Below the pieces are notes generated by a model. The model was not told the DNA's origin, did no database searches, and saw only the letters and a program-made list of their open reading frames with translations. Made by a program: the position numbers and the translations under genes. From positions 128,046 to 192,045 of the forward strand of contig CANQUX010000001.1 of NCBI GenBank assembly GCA_947627155.1: a stretch of DNA of 64,000 nt, in the 5' to 3' direction. Below, piece after piece: positions 18,856-26,949 of this stretch (position 1 is the first letter of the stretch; each line of letters begins with the position of its first letter). The DNA comes from an uncultured Alphaproteobacteria bacterium. Its GTDB lineage: Bacteria > Pseudomonadota > Alphaproteobacteria > CAAHEQ01 > UBA3637.

Positions 18856-20190
18856 ATCTTCGCTGAGATATGGCGTACTTGTCCATACCCATGTAACATC
18901 AAAAGCGGGGCATTCACTATCCGCTTCGCAGCAAAGATCCCCCTCTTTACAGCAATCATCGCCTTCTTTACAACTATTATATAATGCCTTCCTTATCGCA
19001 CTGCTTGAACATCCGCTTGTCTCTCGCATATTCGTCGTGCACCCCAAATCACTTAAACTCACCAACTTTCCGCTTCCTTTATGCTTTTTATCTCTCAATG
19101 CTTCGCAGTACCTCTGTGCACTCCACCAGTTTACCTGGGGACCCAAATAATAAGTTTTCCCGTTTATTTTCTTTTCCGTCGGGTCTTGTATGTCTTCGCA
19201 TTTGTATGTCTTTTCCGCACAACTCGCTGCTTCCGTTATTTGATTATTAGTACATTTAAACTCACACTTATTATCTACACCACTTTGGCAATATTGATTA
19301 TCATCAGGGCAACCTGTTCCACTATCACATGGATTTTTTTCACATTTTCCGTCGCCGCTATTCCAATATTTGCCATCTTTACATTCACACAGCTTCGTTT
19401 CTTTGTTCCAGTTACCGCCTTCACAACCAACACACCGATTACCGTCCCAGTATTCATTTGCTCCTGTACACGTACAATCTCTTTCCGTGTCATTCCACGT
19501 TGTTCCCGTCGGACATGTGATGCAATCCGTTCCCGTCCAATTCTCATTTTCTCCCGAACATTCACACACTCCTTCATCGTTGCACGTTCCTCCCGGGCAG
19601 GTATCCTCATTGCATTCCGGGTCTTTCGGCTCATCGCCTTGCTCTTCCGGCGGTTCCAGTTCCTCTCCGCTATTGCTGATTATCTTGTCTGTCGAAAAAT
19701 CTACCTCTAACGCATTATTGCTTTCTTCGGTACAGAAATCAGTGCTTGAATCAGCATTATATTCCTTGTCATTGACCTTTAATGCAACCGTTTCATTCAT
19801 GCCGTTTAACAAGGTAACCAGCGGTTTGCATACATCCGCTGAAATGCCTGATATTTTTATATAATATCCTGCTTCCGTTACGCCCTCATCCTCCGATTCA
19901 ATATCTGCAAAGTCAAATGCAACGGCATAATTACTGCCGAAATTTAAGTGTCCCGAATCATACGGTTCCCCCAACATCAACTTTTCCGCCCCTTGTGCAA
20001 CTTTCATTTTTGCATCGGTACGCATCAGGTTGATTTCGTTCGCGATTTGATTCGCCTGATATCGATTCATTGCCATTCTGTAACCCGCTATACCGCCAAT
20101 CGATATAACCCCGATAACGGCCAACACGCCCAACATTTCAACCATTGAACGGCCTTGTTGCGCTTGATTTTGAACTTGTTTTTTCTTCAT
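18763..20190 (-). CDS. Pilin-like protein with Cys-rich stalk and C-type-lectin-like tip, paralog B
   Basis: 475 residues from the ATG at 20190, which has an AAGGAAG site; the frame is open to 20220 without one. N-terminus QGRSMVEMLGVLAVIGVI is the prepilin-like site (Gly before the cut, Glu at +5) plus one hydrophobic helix. A pilin-like module runs to about residue 165, then an acidic, cysteine-rich stalk with EGF-like spacing (C-x-C-x(5)-W-x-G-x-x-C) to about 310. The C-terminal domain has C-type-lectin features: W-W-S-A-Q-R-Y-C-x-A-L, L-V-S-L, W-T-S-T, C-Y-A-Y and a terminal A-L-C-E. The last 31 codons are strongly NNC-biased and hypervariable against the 62655 paralog. Likely a displayed binding protein; ligand unknown. 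Confidence 0.82.
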   Translation of the reverse strand: MKKKQVQNQAQQGRSMVEMLGVLAVIGVISIGGIAGYRMAMNRYQANQIANEINLMRTDAKMKVAQGAEKLMLGEPYDSGHLNFGSNYAVAFDFADIESEDEGVTEAGYYIKISGISADVCKPLVTLLNGMNETVALKVNDKEYNADSSTDFCTEESNNALEVDFSTDKIISNSGEELEPPEEQGDEPKDPECNEDTCPGGTCNDEGVCECSGENENWTGTDCITCPTGTTWNDTERDCTCTGANEYWDGNRCVGCEGGNWNKETKLCECKDGKYWNSGDGKCEKNPCDSGTGCPDDNQYCQSGVDNKCEFKCTNNQITEAASCAEKTYKCEDIQDPTEKKINGKTYYLGPQVNWWSAQRYCEALRDKKHKGSGKLVSLSDLGCTTNMRETSGCSSSAIRKALYNSCKEGDDCCKEGDLCCEADSECPAFDVTWVWTSTPYLSEDNSCYAYCVYLSTGKVSNAGRSNGELFALCE

Positions 20191-20215
20191 TTTTTCGCTT
20201 CCTTTCAATGCAAAT

Positions 20216-20244
20216 AGCATAAATTAAACGTACCTTTAATGCAA
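20216..20244 (-). promoter_or_regulatory. Promoter with AAASGNNCGTTT operator (pilin-like B)
   Basis: Minus strand: TTGCAT, 17-base spacer, TATGCT; the spacer contains AAAGGTACGTTT. Nearly identical to the promoter at 18375. Confidence 0.75.
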
Positions 20245-20336
20245 CGCTGATTCGGGGGTAAAATTACCCTCAAAAATTGGTAAAACAGTCTTTTTATAAC
20301 CGTTTGATATTGCATTAAAATTACCTCACATTAAAT

Positions 20337-20396
20337 TTTTTTTGAAAAAATGCAAAAAAAGTGTTGCAAAAAACGTACGTTTTTTTGATGCATATT
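20337..20396 (+). promoter_or_regulatory. Distal inverted operator copy upstream of pilin-like B
   Basis: Contains TTGCAAAAAACGTACG and the near-perfect palindrome AAAAAACGTACGTTTTTT, inverted relative to the promoter operator about 145 bases away. The block continues with GATGCATATTC and a TTGATGAGA segment (20411-20419) shared with 35084-35161. Confidence 0.6.
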
Positions 20397-20397
20397 C

Positions 20398-20424
20398 AAA
20401 AAAAATCGCCTTGATGAGAGGCGA
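20398..20424 (-). terminator. Terminator of the noncoding RNA
   Basis: Minus strand: CGCCT, loop CTCATC, AAGGCG, then a run of eight T. Confidence 0.8.
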
Positions 20425-20609
20425 CCGGAAGTTAACAACTATCTATTCGAAATAGCGCAGTATATTGACCAAAAGGTTTATTTTACTACCTTCCGGTCTT
20501 GTAACCGTTTCCTTTTTTGACGTTAATCAAAAAAGGTGCAAATATTTATCCTTTTTCAAGGATACGAATAGAGAGGTTGTTAAGCCTCGGGGCACACATC
20601 ACTTGCCTT
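20398..20609 (-). ncRNA. Structured noncoding RNA candidate of unknown class
   Basis: No reading frame is visible, but there is a consensus promoter at 20617-20645 and a terminator at 20398-20424, giving a transcript of about 212 bases. A long-range helix pairs TTAACAAC and TCTATTCG near the 5' end with CGAATAGA and TTGTTAA near the 3' end (20432-20449 against 20565-20583). Inside are three hairpins: TATCCTT/AAGGATA, a perfect 10-bp CCTTTTTTGA/TCAAAAAAGG, and GACC-GGAAGGT/ACCTT-GGTC. A CCGGAAGG loop recalls SRP RNA helix 8, but the flanking symmetric loop does not match. It is not clearly 6S, tmRNA or RNase P RNA. Confidence 0.6.
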
Positions 20610-20616
20610 AATGAAA

Positions 20617-20645
20617 AGCATAAAGTGTTTTGAAATAATTGTCAA
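20617..20645 (-). promoter_or_regulatory. Consensus promoter of the noncoding RNA
   Basis: Minus strand: TTGACA, exactly 17 bases, TATGCT. It lies downstream of the trxA terminator, so the RNA is an independent transcript. Expected start near 20609. Confidence 0.75.
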
Positions 20646-20674
20646 ATAAAAAATTGTTGCTTTTTACATTTATC

Positions 20675-20710
20675 ATAAAAAAGCGGACGAATCGTGCCTG
20701 ATTCGCCCGC
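20675..20710 (-). terminator. Rho-independent terminator of trxA
   Basis: Minus strand: GCGGGCGAATC and GATTCGTCCGC (one G-U pair) around a 6-base loop, followed by TTTTTTAT. It is 24 bases past the trxA stop. Confidence 0.9.
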
Positions 20711-20733
20711 ATCACAAAAAAAAGTTGTTTTTT

Positions 20734-21051
20734 TTAAGCAATATGCTGATTGAGCCAGCTTACCATATCCGATTTTGATTGCGCCCCCAGTTTTTTATCG
20801 GCCAAAGCGCCTTTTTTGAACAAAATCATAGTCGGAATGCTTTGAATGTTAAACATTTCAGGCGTTTGCGGCGCTTCATCAACATCCATTTTCACAATTT
20901 TCACTTTGCCCGCAAACTCGGCGGAAAGTTCTTCCATAACCGGTAACATTTGCCGACAAGGCCCGCACCATGTTGCAAAAAAATCAACCAAAACAGGCTG
21001 TTCGCTTTCCAACACTTCCAATTTAAAATCATTATCGTTAATTTGTTGCAT
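20734..21051 (-). CDS. trxA: Thioredoxin
   Basis: 105 residues, a complete thioredoxin fold. The redox motif W-C-G-P-C lies near residues 30-34 and the cis-proline in S-I-P-T near 74-77. It is a general cytoplasmic disulfide reductant. The ATG has an AAAGGGA site. It has its own promoter overlapping the end of tsaD and its own terminator, so it is monocistronic or boosted within the tsaD cluster. Confidence 0.96.
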   Translation of the reverse strand: MQQINDNDFKLEVLESEQPVLVDFFATWCGPCRQMLPVMEELSAEFAGKVKIVKMDVDEAPQTPEMFNIQSIPTMILFKKGALADKKLGAQSKSDMVSWLNQHIA

Positions 21052-21086
21052 TTTTCTTTCCCTTTCAAAAGTTAACCCTGTATTTA

Positions 21087-21115
21087 TATATAAACGCTTG
21101 AAGAATTTTTGTCAA
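21087..21115 (-). promoter_or_regulatory. Promoter of trxA
   Basis: Minus strand: TTGACA, 17-base spacer, TATATA, with the -35 overlapping the tsaD stop codon. Confidence 0.75.
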
Positions 21116-22143
21116 GCACCTTTCAATTCATCTAATCCCCAACGCGGACGCGCTTTGAAATCCAACGAGTCGGAAATGTTGAGCAAATGCCGTTCCATGC
21201 CCGCCCATGCAATCATAACGCCGTTATCCGTGCAATATTGAACGGGAGGCGCCGCAAAAATCAAACCGTTTTTTTCGGCCGTTTGCTCAATCATTGCCCG
21301 AACGGCTTTGTTTGCCGCCACACCGCCTGCCACAACCAAATATTTGCCGGCCGGATAGCGCGTGCAAAAAATATCAACGGCATGCGTCAGTCGATCTTTC
21401 ATTTCATCAACCACCGCATTTTGAAAAGCAGCACAAATGTTGTTTTTCATCTCTTCGGAAAGATTTTCTTGTTTGTCAATACAAACCCGAACCGCCGTTT
21501 TCAGCCCCGAAAATGAAAAATCACACCCCGCCTTGCCTTTCATGGGAACCGGAAAATGAATATTGCGCCCGTTTCCCGAATTGGCCCGCTTTTCCAAATT
21601 CGGCCCGCCCGGATAACCGATATTCAGCATTTTAGCAACTTTATCAAACGCTTCACCTGCCGAATCGTCAACCGTCCCCCCTAACCTTTCATAATTGCCG
21701 ACACCTTTCACAACCAAAATTTGACAATGTCCGCCCGATGTTAACAATAACAAATAAGGAAACGTGACCGATTGAAACAAGCGAACCGTGAGCGCATGCC
21801 CCTCTAAATGATTAACGGCAATAAACGGCAAATGATGCGCCAGTGCAATGGCTTTTGCCGTCATAACACCGACCAAAACGCCCCCGATCAGCCCGGGACC
21901 GGCCGCAACCGCCACGGCGGATAAGTCGGAAAAAGTTTTATTCGTCCTTTTCAAGGCTTCTTTAATTAAAACATCGCATTTATCCAAATGCGCCCGCGCC
22001 GCTATTTCGGGAACAACGCCGCCGAATGCCCGATGTTCATCATATTGAGACCAAACAAGCGATGACAAAATTTCTTTCTTGTCATTAACCAATGCGCACG
22101 CCGTTTCATCACAGCTGCTTTCAATTCCTAACATGATTTTCAT
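21112..22143 (-). CDS. tsaD: tRNA N6-threonylcarbamoyladenosine transferase TsaD
   Basis: 343 residues, full length for the Kae1/TsaD family. The N-terminal G-I-E-S-S-C-D-E-T and the metal-binding H-x-E-G-H (NHLEGHALTV near residue 110) are present, as are the ASKHA nucleotide-binding loops (SGGHCQ, GGVAANKAVR). It transfers threonylcarbamoyl to A37 of ANN-decoding tRNAs together with TsaB, TsaC and TsaE; tsaE is at 24807. The start overlaps the smr stop by 4 bases. Confidence 0.96.
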   Translation of the reverse strand: MKIMLGIESSCDETACALVNDKKEILSSLVWSQYDEHRAFGGVVPEIAARAHLDKCDVLIKEALKRTNKTFSDLSAVAVAAGPGLIGGVLVGVMTAKAIALAHHLPFIAVNHLEGHALTVRLFQSVTFPYLLLLTSGGHCQILVVKGVGNYERLGGTVDDSAGEAFDKVAKMLNIGYPGGPNLEKRANSGNGRNIHFPVPMKGKAGCDFSFSGLKTAVRVCIDKQENLSEEMKNNICAAFQNAVVDEMKDRLTHAVDIFCTRYPAGKYLVVAGGVAANKAVRAMIEQTAEKNGLIFAAPPVQYCTDNGVMIAWAGMERHLLNISDSLDFKARPRWGLDELKGA

Positions 22144-22532
22144 TTTTTCTGCTGCCTTTTCAATCTGATCCTTAAAACGCCTCCGTCATTTTCCCAATGA
22201 TAAGCATTTATTTTTTCTTTAAAAAACGGCGTTTCAAACCACAATTCTATCTCATTTTTAATTTTACCCGTTCCGTTCAATCCTTTACCGGTTATAATGC
22301 CGATTTGTTTTGTGCCGCTTTTGAAATGCAAATCAAAAAATGTTTTCGTCAGCCGATAAGCTTCCTCCAACGTTTTACCGTGTAAATCAAGCGTATTCAG
22401 CAATATGCCCGTGGCCGTTTTTCGAACTTTAAGCCGGGGCGGCACCGTTTTGGGATTTAAGTTTTTCTTTTGCGCCAACGGTTGAATTGATTGCGCATAT
22501 TCAGCCCATAAAGAATCATCGGTAACAGGCAT
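22140..22532 (-). CDS. Smr/MutS2-type domain protein
   Basis: 130 residues. The Smr domain covers about 45-128, with L-D-L-H-G at its start and the I-I-T-G-K-G-L-N loop typical of Smr endonuclease-like domains. Many alphaproteobacteria have this small Smr protein next to mltA and tim44. It may act on nucleic acids, but the substrate is not known from sequence. It overlaps tsaD and follows mltA by 11 bases. Confidence 0.85.
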   Translation of the reverse strand: MPVTDDSLWAEYAQSIQPLAQKKNLNPKTVPPRLKVRKTATGILLNTLDLHGKTLEEAYRLTKTFFDLHFKSGTKQIGIITGKGLNGTGKIKNEIELWFETPFFKEKINAYHWENDGGVLRIRLKRQQKK

Positions 22533-22543
22533 TTTAATGTTTC

Positions 22544-23572
22544 CTAGCTTTTCGGCAATAACAGGTAATAAGACCCTTTATTCTTCATACGCCCGGCCTT
22601 ATTAAAGGCTTTTTCGCCGTGGCCCCAAAAATAATCGGCACGAATCGGCCCTTGTATGGCTTTACCGATATCTTGCGCCACAACTAGCTTTTGAATGAAA
22701 ATACCGTCGGGATCAATGGTGTTTAAATACATGGGCGTATTCATGGGAATGTAATTTTTATCAACCGCAACCGAATGTTCCGGTGTTAAAACAACGCCTG
22801 CCGCGCCGTAAGGCGAATCGCCGTCAAGCTCCTTAAAGAAAATATAGCGCGGATTCTCAGCCATAAGACGACGACCCTCCGACGGATGCTCCCGCAACCA
22901 GCGGCGCATATTTTGCATGGAATGTAAATCGGTAATGCCGTGCGCAGCAAAAATGGCTCCCAATGATTTAAACGTTCGATTATTGTTTCCGGCATAACCG
23001 AGCTTAATTTCGCCAGACGGCGTGATCATACGGCCGGATCCTTGAATTTGCAATATAAATAACTCAACCGGATCATCGGCCCAAGCAATAATCGGCGCAT
23101 CAATGCCGTCTTCTTCAATATCTTCCCGAGTCGGATACGTTTTGCCGTTCACATATCCGCGCGGCAAGCCGTAAACAGGCACCTGCCCCGCATGCGTATG
23201 CGTTCGCGTACCCTTCAGCTGGGCTTCATAATAACCGGTAATCGTGCCGGTTGTTTCGCCGTAAGAAGTAACCAAATAAGGCGTTAACTGGCTTTCAATA
23301 TACTTTCTGATTTGATAAGAACCGGCGGACGCATAGCGCTGTAATCCGCTGCAAAAACGAGCCCATTGCTCATTGGGCTTTTGGCAGGATCGCATTAAAG
23401 CCGGATAAGCTTCTTCAAAGTTTTCATGCGTCCAGCCGGGCAAGGCCGAAAAGGGCACTTCTCTCAATTTAAAACCCCTGCCCTGCGACAGGTAATGCGA
23501 CGACGGACAACCGCATAAAAACAGGGATAAAAATCCGAGCAATGATAAAGATAACAGCTTGTTTTTATTCAT
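22544..23572 (-). CDS. mltA: Membrane-bound lytic murein transglycosylase A
   Basis: 342 residues. A lipoprotein signal (LGFLSLFLCGC, lipid Cys near residue 18) places it at the outer membrane. The MltA barrel and 3D domain follow: T-G-Y-Y-E-A-Q, Q-I-Q-G-S-G-R near the middle, and A-Q-D-I-G-K-A-I-Q-G-P-I-R-A-D-Y-F-W-G near the end, with the catalytic Asp. It cleaves peptidoglycan to 1,6-anhydro-muropeptides, whose sugar could be salvaged through the AmgK/MurU pair at 25234-26949. The ATG at 23572 was chosen for the signal peptide and its 8-base overlap with the tim44 stop. Confidence 0.94.
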   Translation of the reverse strand: MNKNKLLSLSLLGFLSLFLCGCPSSHYLSQGRGFKLREVPFSALPGWTHENFEEAYPALMRSCQKPNEQWARFCSGLQRYASAGSYQIRKYIESQLTPYLVTSYGETTGTITGYYEAQLKGTRTHTHAGQVPVYGLPRGYVNGKTYPTREDIEEDGIDAPIIAWADDPVELFILQIQGSGRMITPSGEIKLGYAGNNNRTFKSLGAIFAAHGITDLHSMQNMRRWLREHPSEGRRLMAENPRYIFFKELDGDSPYGAAGVVLTPEHSVAVDKNYIPMNTPMYLNTIDPDGIFIQKLVVAQDIGKAIQGPIRADYFWGHGEKAFNKAGRMKNKGSYYLLLPKS

Positions 23573-24155
23573 AAATACCCTCACTTTGCGTGGCCGACAC
23601 CAACCATTTGTTATGTTTGCTTTTCCGAAACGTCCAAAAGTCACGCACTTTGGCAACAACCATCGGATCGCCTTCTTTCACCTCATTTTTGGAATTTTTC
23701 AATAAATTGATTTGTTCCGTCACAAACGAAACCGTAATTTCATCATTTTCGGGCGAAACCGATTCGATTTCAACCGAATCGAAGCAAATTAAAGAAAATT
23801 CCATCGTTTCTTTTTTACTCTTTCTTTTCCGAATATCGGCTTCAAAAGCCTCCAAAATAGCCGGTTCCATATAGTTTTTCAATACAGAGGTATTCCCTTC
23901 GGCAAACGATTCGCACACGGTTTTAAAAATAATTTTAACACGCGCAATAAATTCTTCGCCGATGGCTTGTTTTGAGGATAAAGCTCTATTATCGCGCAAG
24001 AGGCGCATTTCAATAATTTGCCCCGTTTTTTCGGAAAACAAACAAAACTTTTCCGGCAGTTGGGAACGCTTTTCCGAGTCGCTTCCCAAATTTTTATATA
24101 ATAAAACAAGAAATAAAAAAGCAAGAACACATAGTAAAATATTCTCGATTGTCAT
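23565..24155 (-). CDS. Tim44/TimA-like domain protein
   Basis: 196 residues. One N-terminal membrane helix (ILLCVLAFLFLVLLY), a short linker, then the Tim44-like domain from about residue 65 to the end (G-E-E-F-I-A-R-V-K, F-x-T-V-C-E-S-F-A, F-W-T-F-R-K near the C-terminus). Alphaproteobacterial homologs are encoded next to secB and mltA, as here. A role in membrane protein biogenesis is inferred from mitochondrial Tim44. Divergent from secB. Confidence 0.88.
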   Translation of the reverse strand: MTIENILLCVLAFLFLVLLYKNLGSDSEKRSQLPEKFCLFSEKTGQIIEMRLLRDNRALSSKQAIGEEFIARVKIIFKTVCESFAEGNTSVLKNYMEPAILEAFEADIRKRKSKKETMEFSLICFDSVEIESVSPENDEITVSFVTEQINLLKNSKNEVKEGDPMVVAKVRDFWTFRKSKHNKWLVSATQSEGIYE

Positions 24156-24175
24156 TATTATTTTCCTTTTTTTAC

Positions 24176-24204
24176 TTTACAAATTTTTAAATTGATTGTA
24201 TACA
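24176..24204 (+). promoter_or_regulatory. Promoter of secB
   Basis: TTTACA, 17-base spacer, TATACA, about 53 bases before the secB ATG. Confidence 0.6.
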
Positions 24205-24256
24205 TATCTTGTATTTAAACCGAAAATCAAATTTTTTTCAAGAGGATTTTTCAAAA

Positions 24257-24718
24257 ATGACAGAAAATTCAAATCAAAATGTACCAAATATACAGGTAAA
24301 TGCCCAATATATCAAGGATCTTTCTTTTGAAGCTCCTTCTTTACCGTTTATTTTGAGTGAATTGACACAAGCTCCCACCATCAGCGTTAATGTTGATATT
24401 CAGGTCAGCAAAACCGAACAGGAAAATATGTTTGTCGTCGATTTAAGCGTAAAAGCAGCCGCTCAAACCGCCGATACGCATAAAGCCGTTTTTATCTGTG
24501 AGTTAACTTACGGCGCGTTGGTAACGTTAAGTGACGTTCCGGCCAAACACCGCGAACCGATTTTGTTAATTGAAATTCCGCACCTTTTGTTCCCCTATGC
24601 CCGCGCAATTGTTGCCAATGTTACCCGTGAAGCCGGATTACCGCCGTTACAAATTAATCCGATTGATTTTGCTTCGCTCTATCGGGAAAAAGTTGTTCAA
24701 AAGACGGAAAAAAAGTAA
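24257..24718 (+). CDS. secB: Protein-export chaperone SecB
   Basis: 153 residues, standard length. The SecB signature is clear: Q-Y-I-K-D-L-S-F-E-A-P near the start and L-F-P-Y-A-R-A-I-V-A-N-V-T-R-E-A-G-L-P-P-L in the C-terminal half, ending in I-N-P-I-D-F. It keeps preproteins unfolded and delivers them to SecA. The ATG at 24257 has an AGAGGA site; the frame is open to 24209 without one. Confidence 0.96.
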   Translation: MTENSNQNVPNIQVNAQYIKDLSFEAPSLPFILSELTQAPTISVNVDIQVSKTEQENMFVVDLSVKAAAQTADTHKAVFICELTYGALVTLSDVPAKHREPILLIEIPHLLFPYARAIVANVTREAGLPPLQINPIDFASLYREKVVQKTEKK

Positions 24719-24738
24719 AAACATAAAAAAAATATGCT

Positions 24739-24775
24739 TAAAAAGACAAAAAAGATTGCTTTTTTGTCTTTTTTT
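24739..24775 (+). terminator. Rho-independent terminator of secB
   Basis: AAAAAGACAAAAAA and TTTTTTGTCTTTTT form a long A/T-rich stem with a 6-base loop and a T tail. Confidence 0.8.
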
Positions 24776-24806
24776 ATTGTATGCTGTTTCATATAAAAAA
24801 GGCAAA

Positions 24807-25223
24807 ATGAAAATGAAATATTTGGTCAAAAACGAAACGGAAACGGAACAGGTTGCAAAAGCATTTGCAACAACGTTAAGAAAAGGCGATATCGTTGCAC
24901 TGTACGGCACATTGGGAGCCGGTAAAACCGCTTTTTGTCGCGGCTTAATTCGTTCATTAACCGGTGAGATTGATGAAGTACCCAGTCCGACGTTTACACT
25001 TTTACAAACCTACGAAACAAAAAACTTTGTCATTTATCATTTTGATTTTTATCGTCTGAAAAATCCTGATGAGGCTTATGAAATCGGCATTGAAGAGGCC
25101 TTTTATGACGGTGTCAGTCTTATTGAATGGCCGGAAAAATTAGGAAAGTTGTTGCCTGCCCGCCATAAACGGATTGATATTAAAATAATAAATGACTTAA
25201 CGCGTGAAATTACCATCGAATGA
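24807..25223 (+). CDS. tsaE: tRNA threonylcarbamoyladenosine biosynthesis ATPase TsaE
   Basis: 138 residues from the ATG at 24807; the long open frame before it overlaps secB out of frame and is not real. Walker A G-T-L-G-A-G-K-T is near residues 36-43, S-P-T-F-T-L switch I near 62, and H-F-D-F-Y-R-L near 80, all typical of TsaE. It regulates the TsaBD complex in t6A37 synthesis. It heads an operon with amgK, murU, addB and addA. Confidence 0.94.
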   Translation: MKMKYLVKNETETEQVAKAFATTLRKGDIVALYGTLGAGKTAFCRGLIRSLTGEIDEVPSPTFTLLQTYETKNFVIYHFDFYRLKNPDEAYEIGIEEAFYDGVSLIEWPEKLGKLLPARHKRIDIKIINDLTREITIE

Positions 25224-25233
25224 AGGAGAGAAA

Positions 25234-26220
25234 ATGGAAAGAGAAGAATTATTGCAGCTGTTTTTAAAACAACACGGTTGGGATACGGCAAAACGAGAAC
25301 TTCTGGCCCGAGATGCCTCCTTTCGTTGGTACGAACGTTTAACCAAAGGAAATGAAACGCTTGTTTTAATGAATGCCCCTATTCCGCAAGAAAATCCCGC
25401 ACAGTTTGCGTTTGTCGATGAAATTTTGGAATCGAAAGGCATTAAAGTGCCGCACATTTTTGCCCGCGATATGGCAAACGGCTTTCTTTTGTTGGAAGAT
25501 TTCGGCGATGATACATTCACCCGTTTGATTGCCGCCGGTGCCGATGAAGACAATTTATACCGGCAGGCTATTGATTCACTGATTCAAATTCAAAAACAAT
25601 TTATGCAAAATCCGGGATTGAAAGAATATAACTTTGATTTAATGTATACGGAAGCCTCCTTGTTGCCGTTGTGGTATGTGAAATATGTTCTGAAAAAAGA
25701 GTTGGATGACAAAGCCATGGCAGAATATAAAGCCGTTTGGGAAGAATTATATCAAAAAATTTCTGCTGTTCCGAACACGCTCGTTCTTTTGGATTATCAC
25801 GTTGATAATTTAATGATTACAAAAGATAAAAAGTGCGGATTACTTGATTTTCAAGATGCGCGCTTCGGTCCGGTAACATACGATTTGGCATCGCTTTTGG
25901 AAGATGCTCGCCGTGTTGTTCGTCCGGATTTGCAAGATAAAATGAAAGCTTACTTTTTTAATGAATTTCCGGCTTATCAAACAGCCGAGTTTGAAGATTC
26001 CTATTCTTTAATGGCTGTTCAGCGGCATACGAAAGTCATCGGTATTTTTGTGCGTCTTTTCGTTCGTGATAATAAAAACAGATATTTAAAGTTTATTCCG
26101 TTTGTTTGGCAGCTGCTTGAAAAGCATCTTGATAAGCCGTTATTAAAACGCTATAAAACTTGGCTTGATACCTATATTCCGAGTGATGTTCGTCAAAAAA
26201 TACCGTTTGAAAATGATTAA
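25234..26220 (+). CDS. amgK: Aminoglycoside phosphotransferase-like sugar kinase (AmgK type)
   Basis: 328 residues from the ATG at 25234, which follows AAGGAG. A choline-kinase/APH fold is shown by L-L-L-E-D-F-G (hinge, near 87), the catalytic loop L-D-Y-H-V-D-N-L-M (near 189) and L-D-F-Q-D-A-R-F-G-P-V-T-Y-D-L-A-S-L-L (metal-binding Asp). Paired directly with a MurU-like gene, it is best read as the anomeric MurNAc/GlcNAc kinase that makes sugar-1-phosphate from recycled peptidoglycan. Function is inferred from gene pairing and family. Confidence 0.85.
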   Translation: MEREELLQLFLKQHGWDTAKRELLARDASFRWYERLTKGNETLVLMNAPIPQENPAQFAFVDEILESKGIKVPHIFARDMANGFLLLEDFGDDTFTRLIAAGADEDNLYRQAIDSLIQIQKQFMQNPGLKEYNFDLMYTEASLLPLWYVKYVLKKELDDKAMAEYKAVWEELYQKISAVPNTLVLLDYHVDNLMITKDKKCGLLDFQDARFGPVTYDLASLLEDARRVVRPDLQDKMKAYFFNEFPAYQTAEFEDSYSLMAVQRHTKVIGIFVRLFVRDNKNRYLKFIPFVWQLLEKHLDKPLLKRYKTWLDTYIPSDVRQKIPFEND

Positions 26221-26229
26221 AAGGAAAAT

Positions 26230-26949
26230 ATGATGAGTGCATTCATTAAAACAGGAATGATTTTAGCGGCCGGACGCGGCGTTCGCATGCGGGAATTGAC
26301 CGATCATCTGCCGAAACCGTTGATTTCGGTTGCAGGAGAGCCGATTATAACCCGCATTGTCAATAAAATGCAAGCACACGGCATTCAAAAAATTGTTATT
26401 AACACCTCTTATAAAGGCGATATGATTAAAAGCGCTTTAAAATCATTTGATTTAATTCACTATTCCGATGAGCCGCAAGCGCTGGAAACCGGCGGCGGCG
26501 TTAAAAACGCTTTGCCGATATTGGGCAATGACCCGTTTTTTGTTTCAAATGCCGATCCGGTATGGATTGACAAAACAACATCTGTTTTTACGCAGTTGGA
26601 AGAAGCATGGAATCCCGAAACAACCGATATTTTATTGGCACTTATTCCGTTAAAGCAAGCCTTCGGTGATGTGCCGGACGGCAATTATTTTATTGAAAAC
26701 GGCCTTCCCCGACGGCAACGCCCCGGTGAAAAAAATATTCCCTATATGTTTATGGGGGTTCAAATTATTCATCCGCGTGTTTTTAAAAAATCACCGGACG
26801 GCATTTTCAGTTTAAGAGTGTTATATGATACGGCTGAAAAAGAAGGACGTCTTCGCCATATTGTGTTTGACGGCGAATGGTATCATATCGGAACGCCGGA
26901 AGCGTTGCTTGAAGCGAATAAAATATTGGAAAAACAGGAAAAAGAATGA
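26230..26949 (+). CDS. murU: N-acetylmuramate-1-phosphate uridylyltransferase (MurU-like)
   Basis: 239 residues of the nucleotidyltransferase fold. The N-terminal A-A-G-R-G-V-R-M-R-E-L-T and K-P-L motif is the NTP-binding signature. E-T-G-G-G-V-K-N-A and S-N-A-D follow at about 85 and 105. With AmgK it converts MurNAc to UDP-MurNAc, bypassing de novo MurA/MurB synthesis. It overlaps addB by 4 bases. Confidence 0.88.
   Translation: MMSAFIKTGMILAAGRGVRMRELTDHLPKPLISVAGEPIITRIVNKMQAHGIQKIVINTSYKGDMIKSALKSFDLIHYSDEPQALETGGGVKNALPILGNDPFFVSNADPVWIDKTTSVFTQLEEAWNPETTDILLALIPLKQAFGDVPDGNYFIENGLPRRQRPGEKNIPYMFMGVQIIHPRVFKKSPDGIFSLRVLYDTAEKEGRLRHIVFDGEWYHIGTPEALLEANKILEKQEKE

Noticed and set aside
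19081-19864. Long plus-strand open frames (up to 209 codons) opposite pilin-like B, and similar ones opposite pilin-like C at 62762-63655
   Set aside because: They mirror the Cys/Gly-rich coding strand, have no ribosome-binding site and no family match. They are antisense shadows.
20398-20609. Assignment of the structured RNA as SRP or 6S RNA
   Set aside because: Only a CCGGAAGG loop recalls SRP helix 8, and the conserved symmetric loop is missing. The multi-branched interior does not fit the single long 6S hairpin.
18349-20733. Reverse transcriptase, Avd or template repeat of a DGR near the variable genes
   Set aside because: I looked for a 300-400-residue frame with Y-x-D-D and for an AAC-rich copy of the variable end on both strands. 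None is present, so a complete DGR cannot be claimed in this window.
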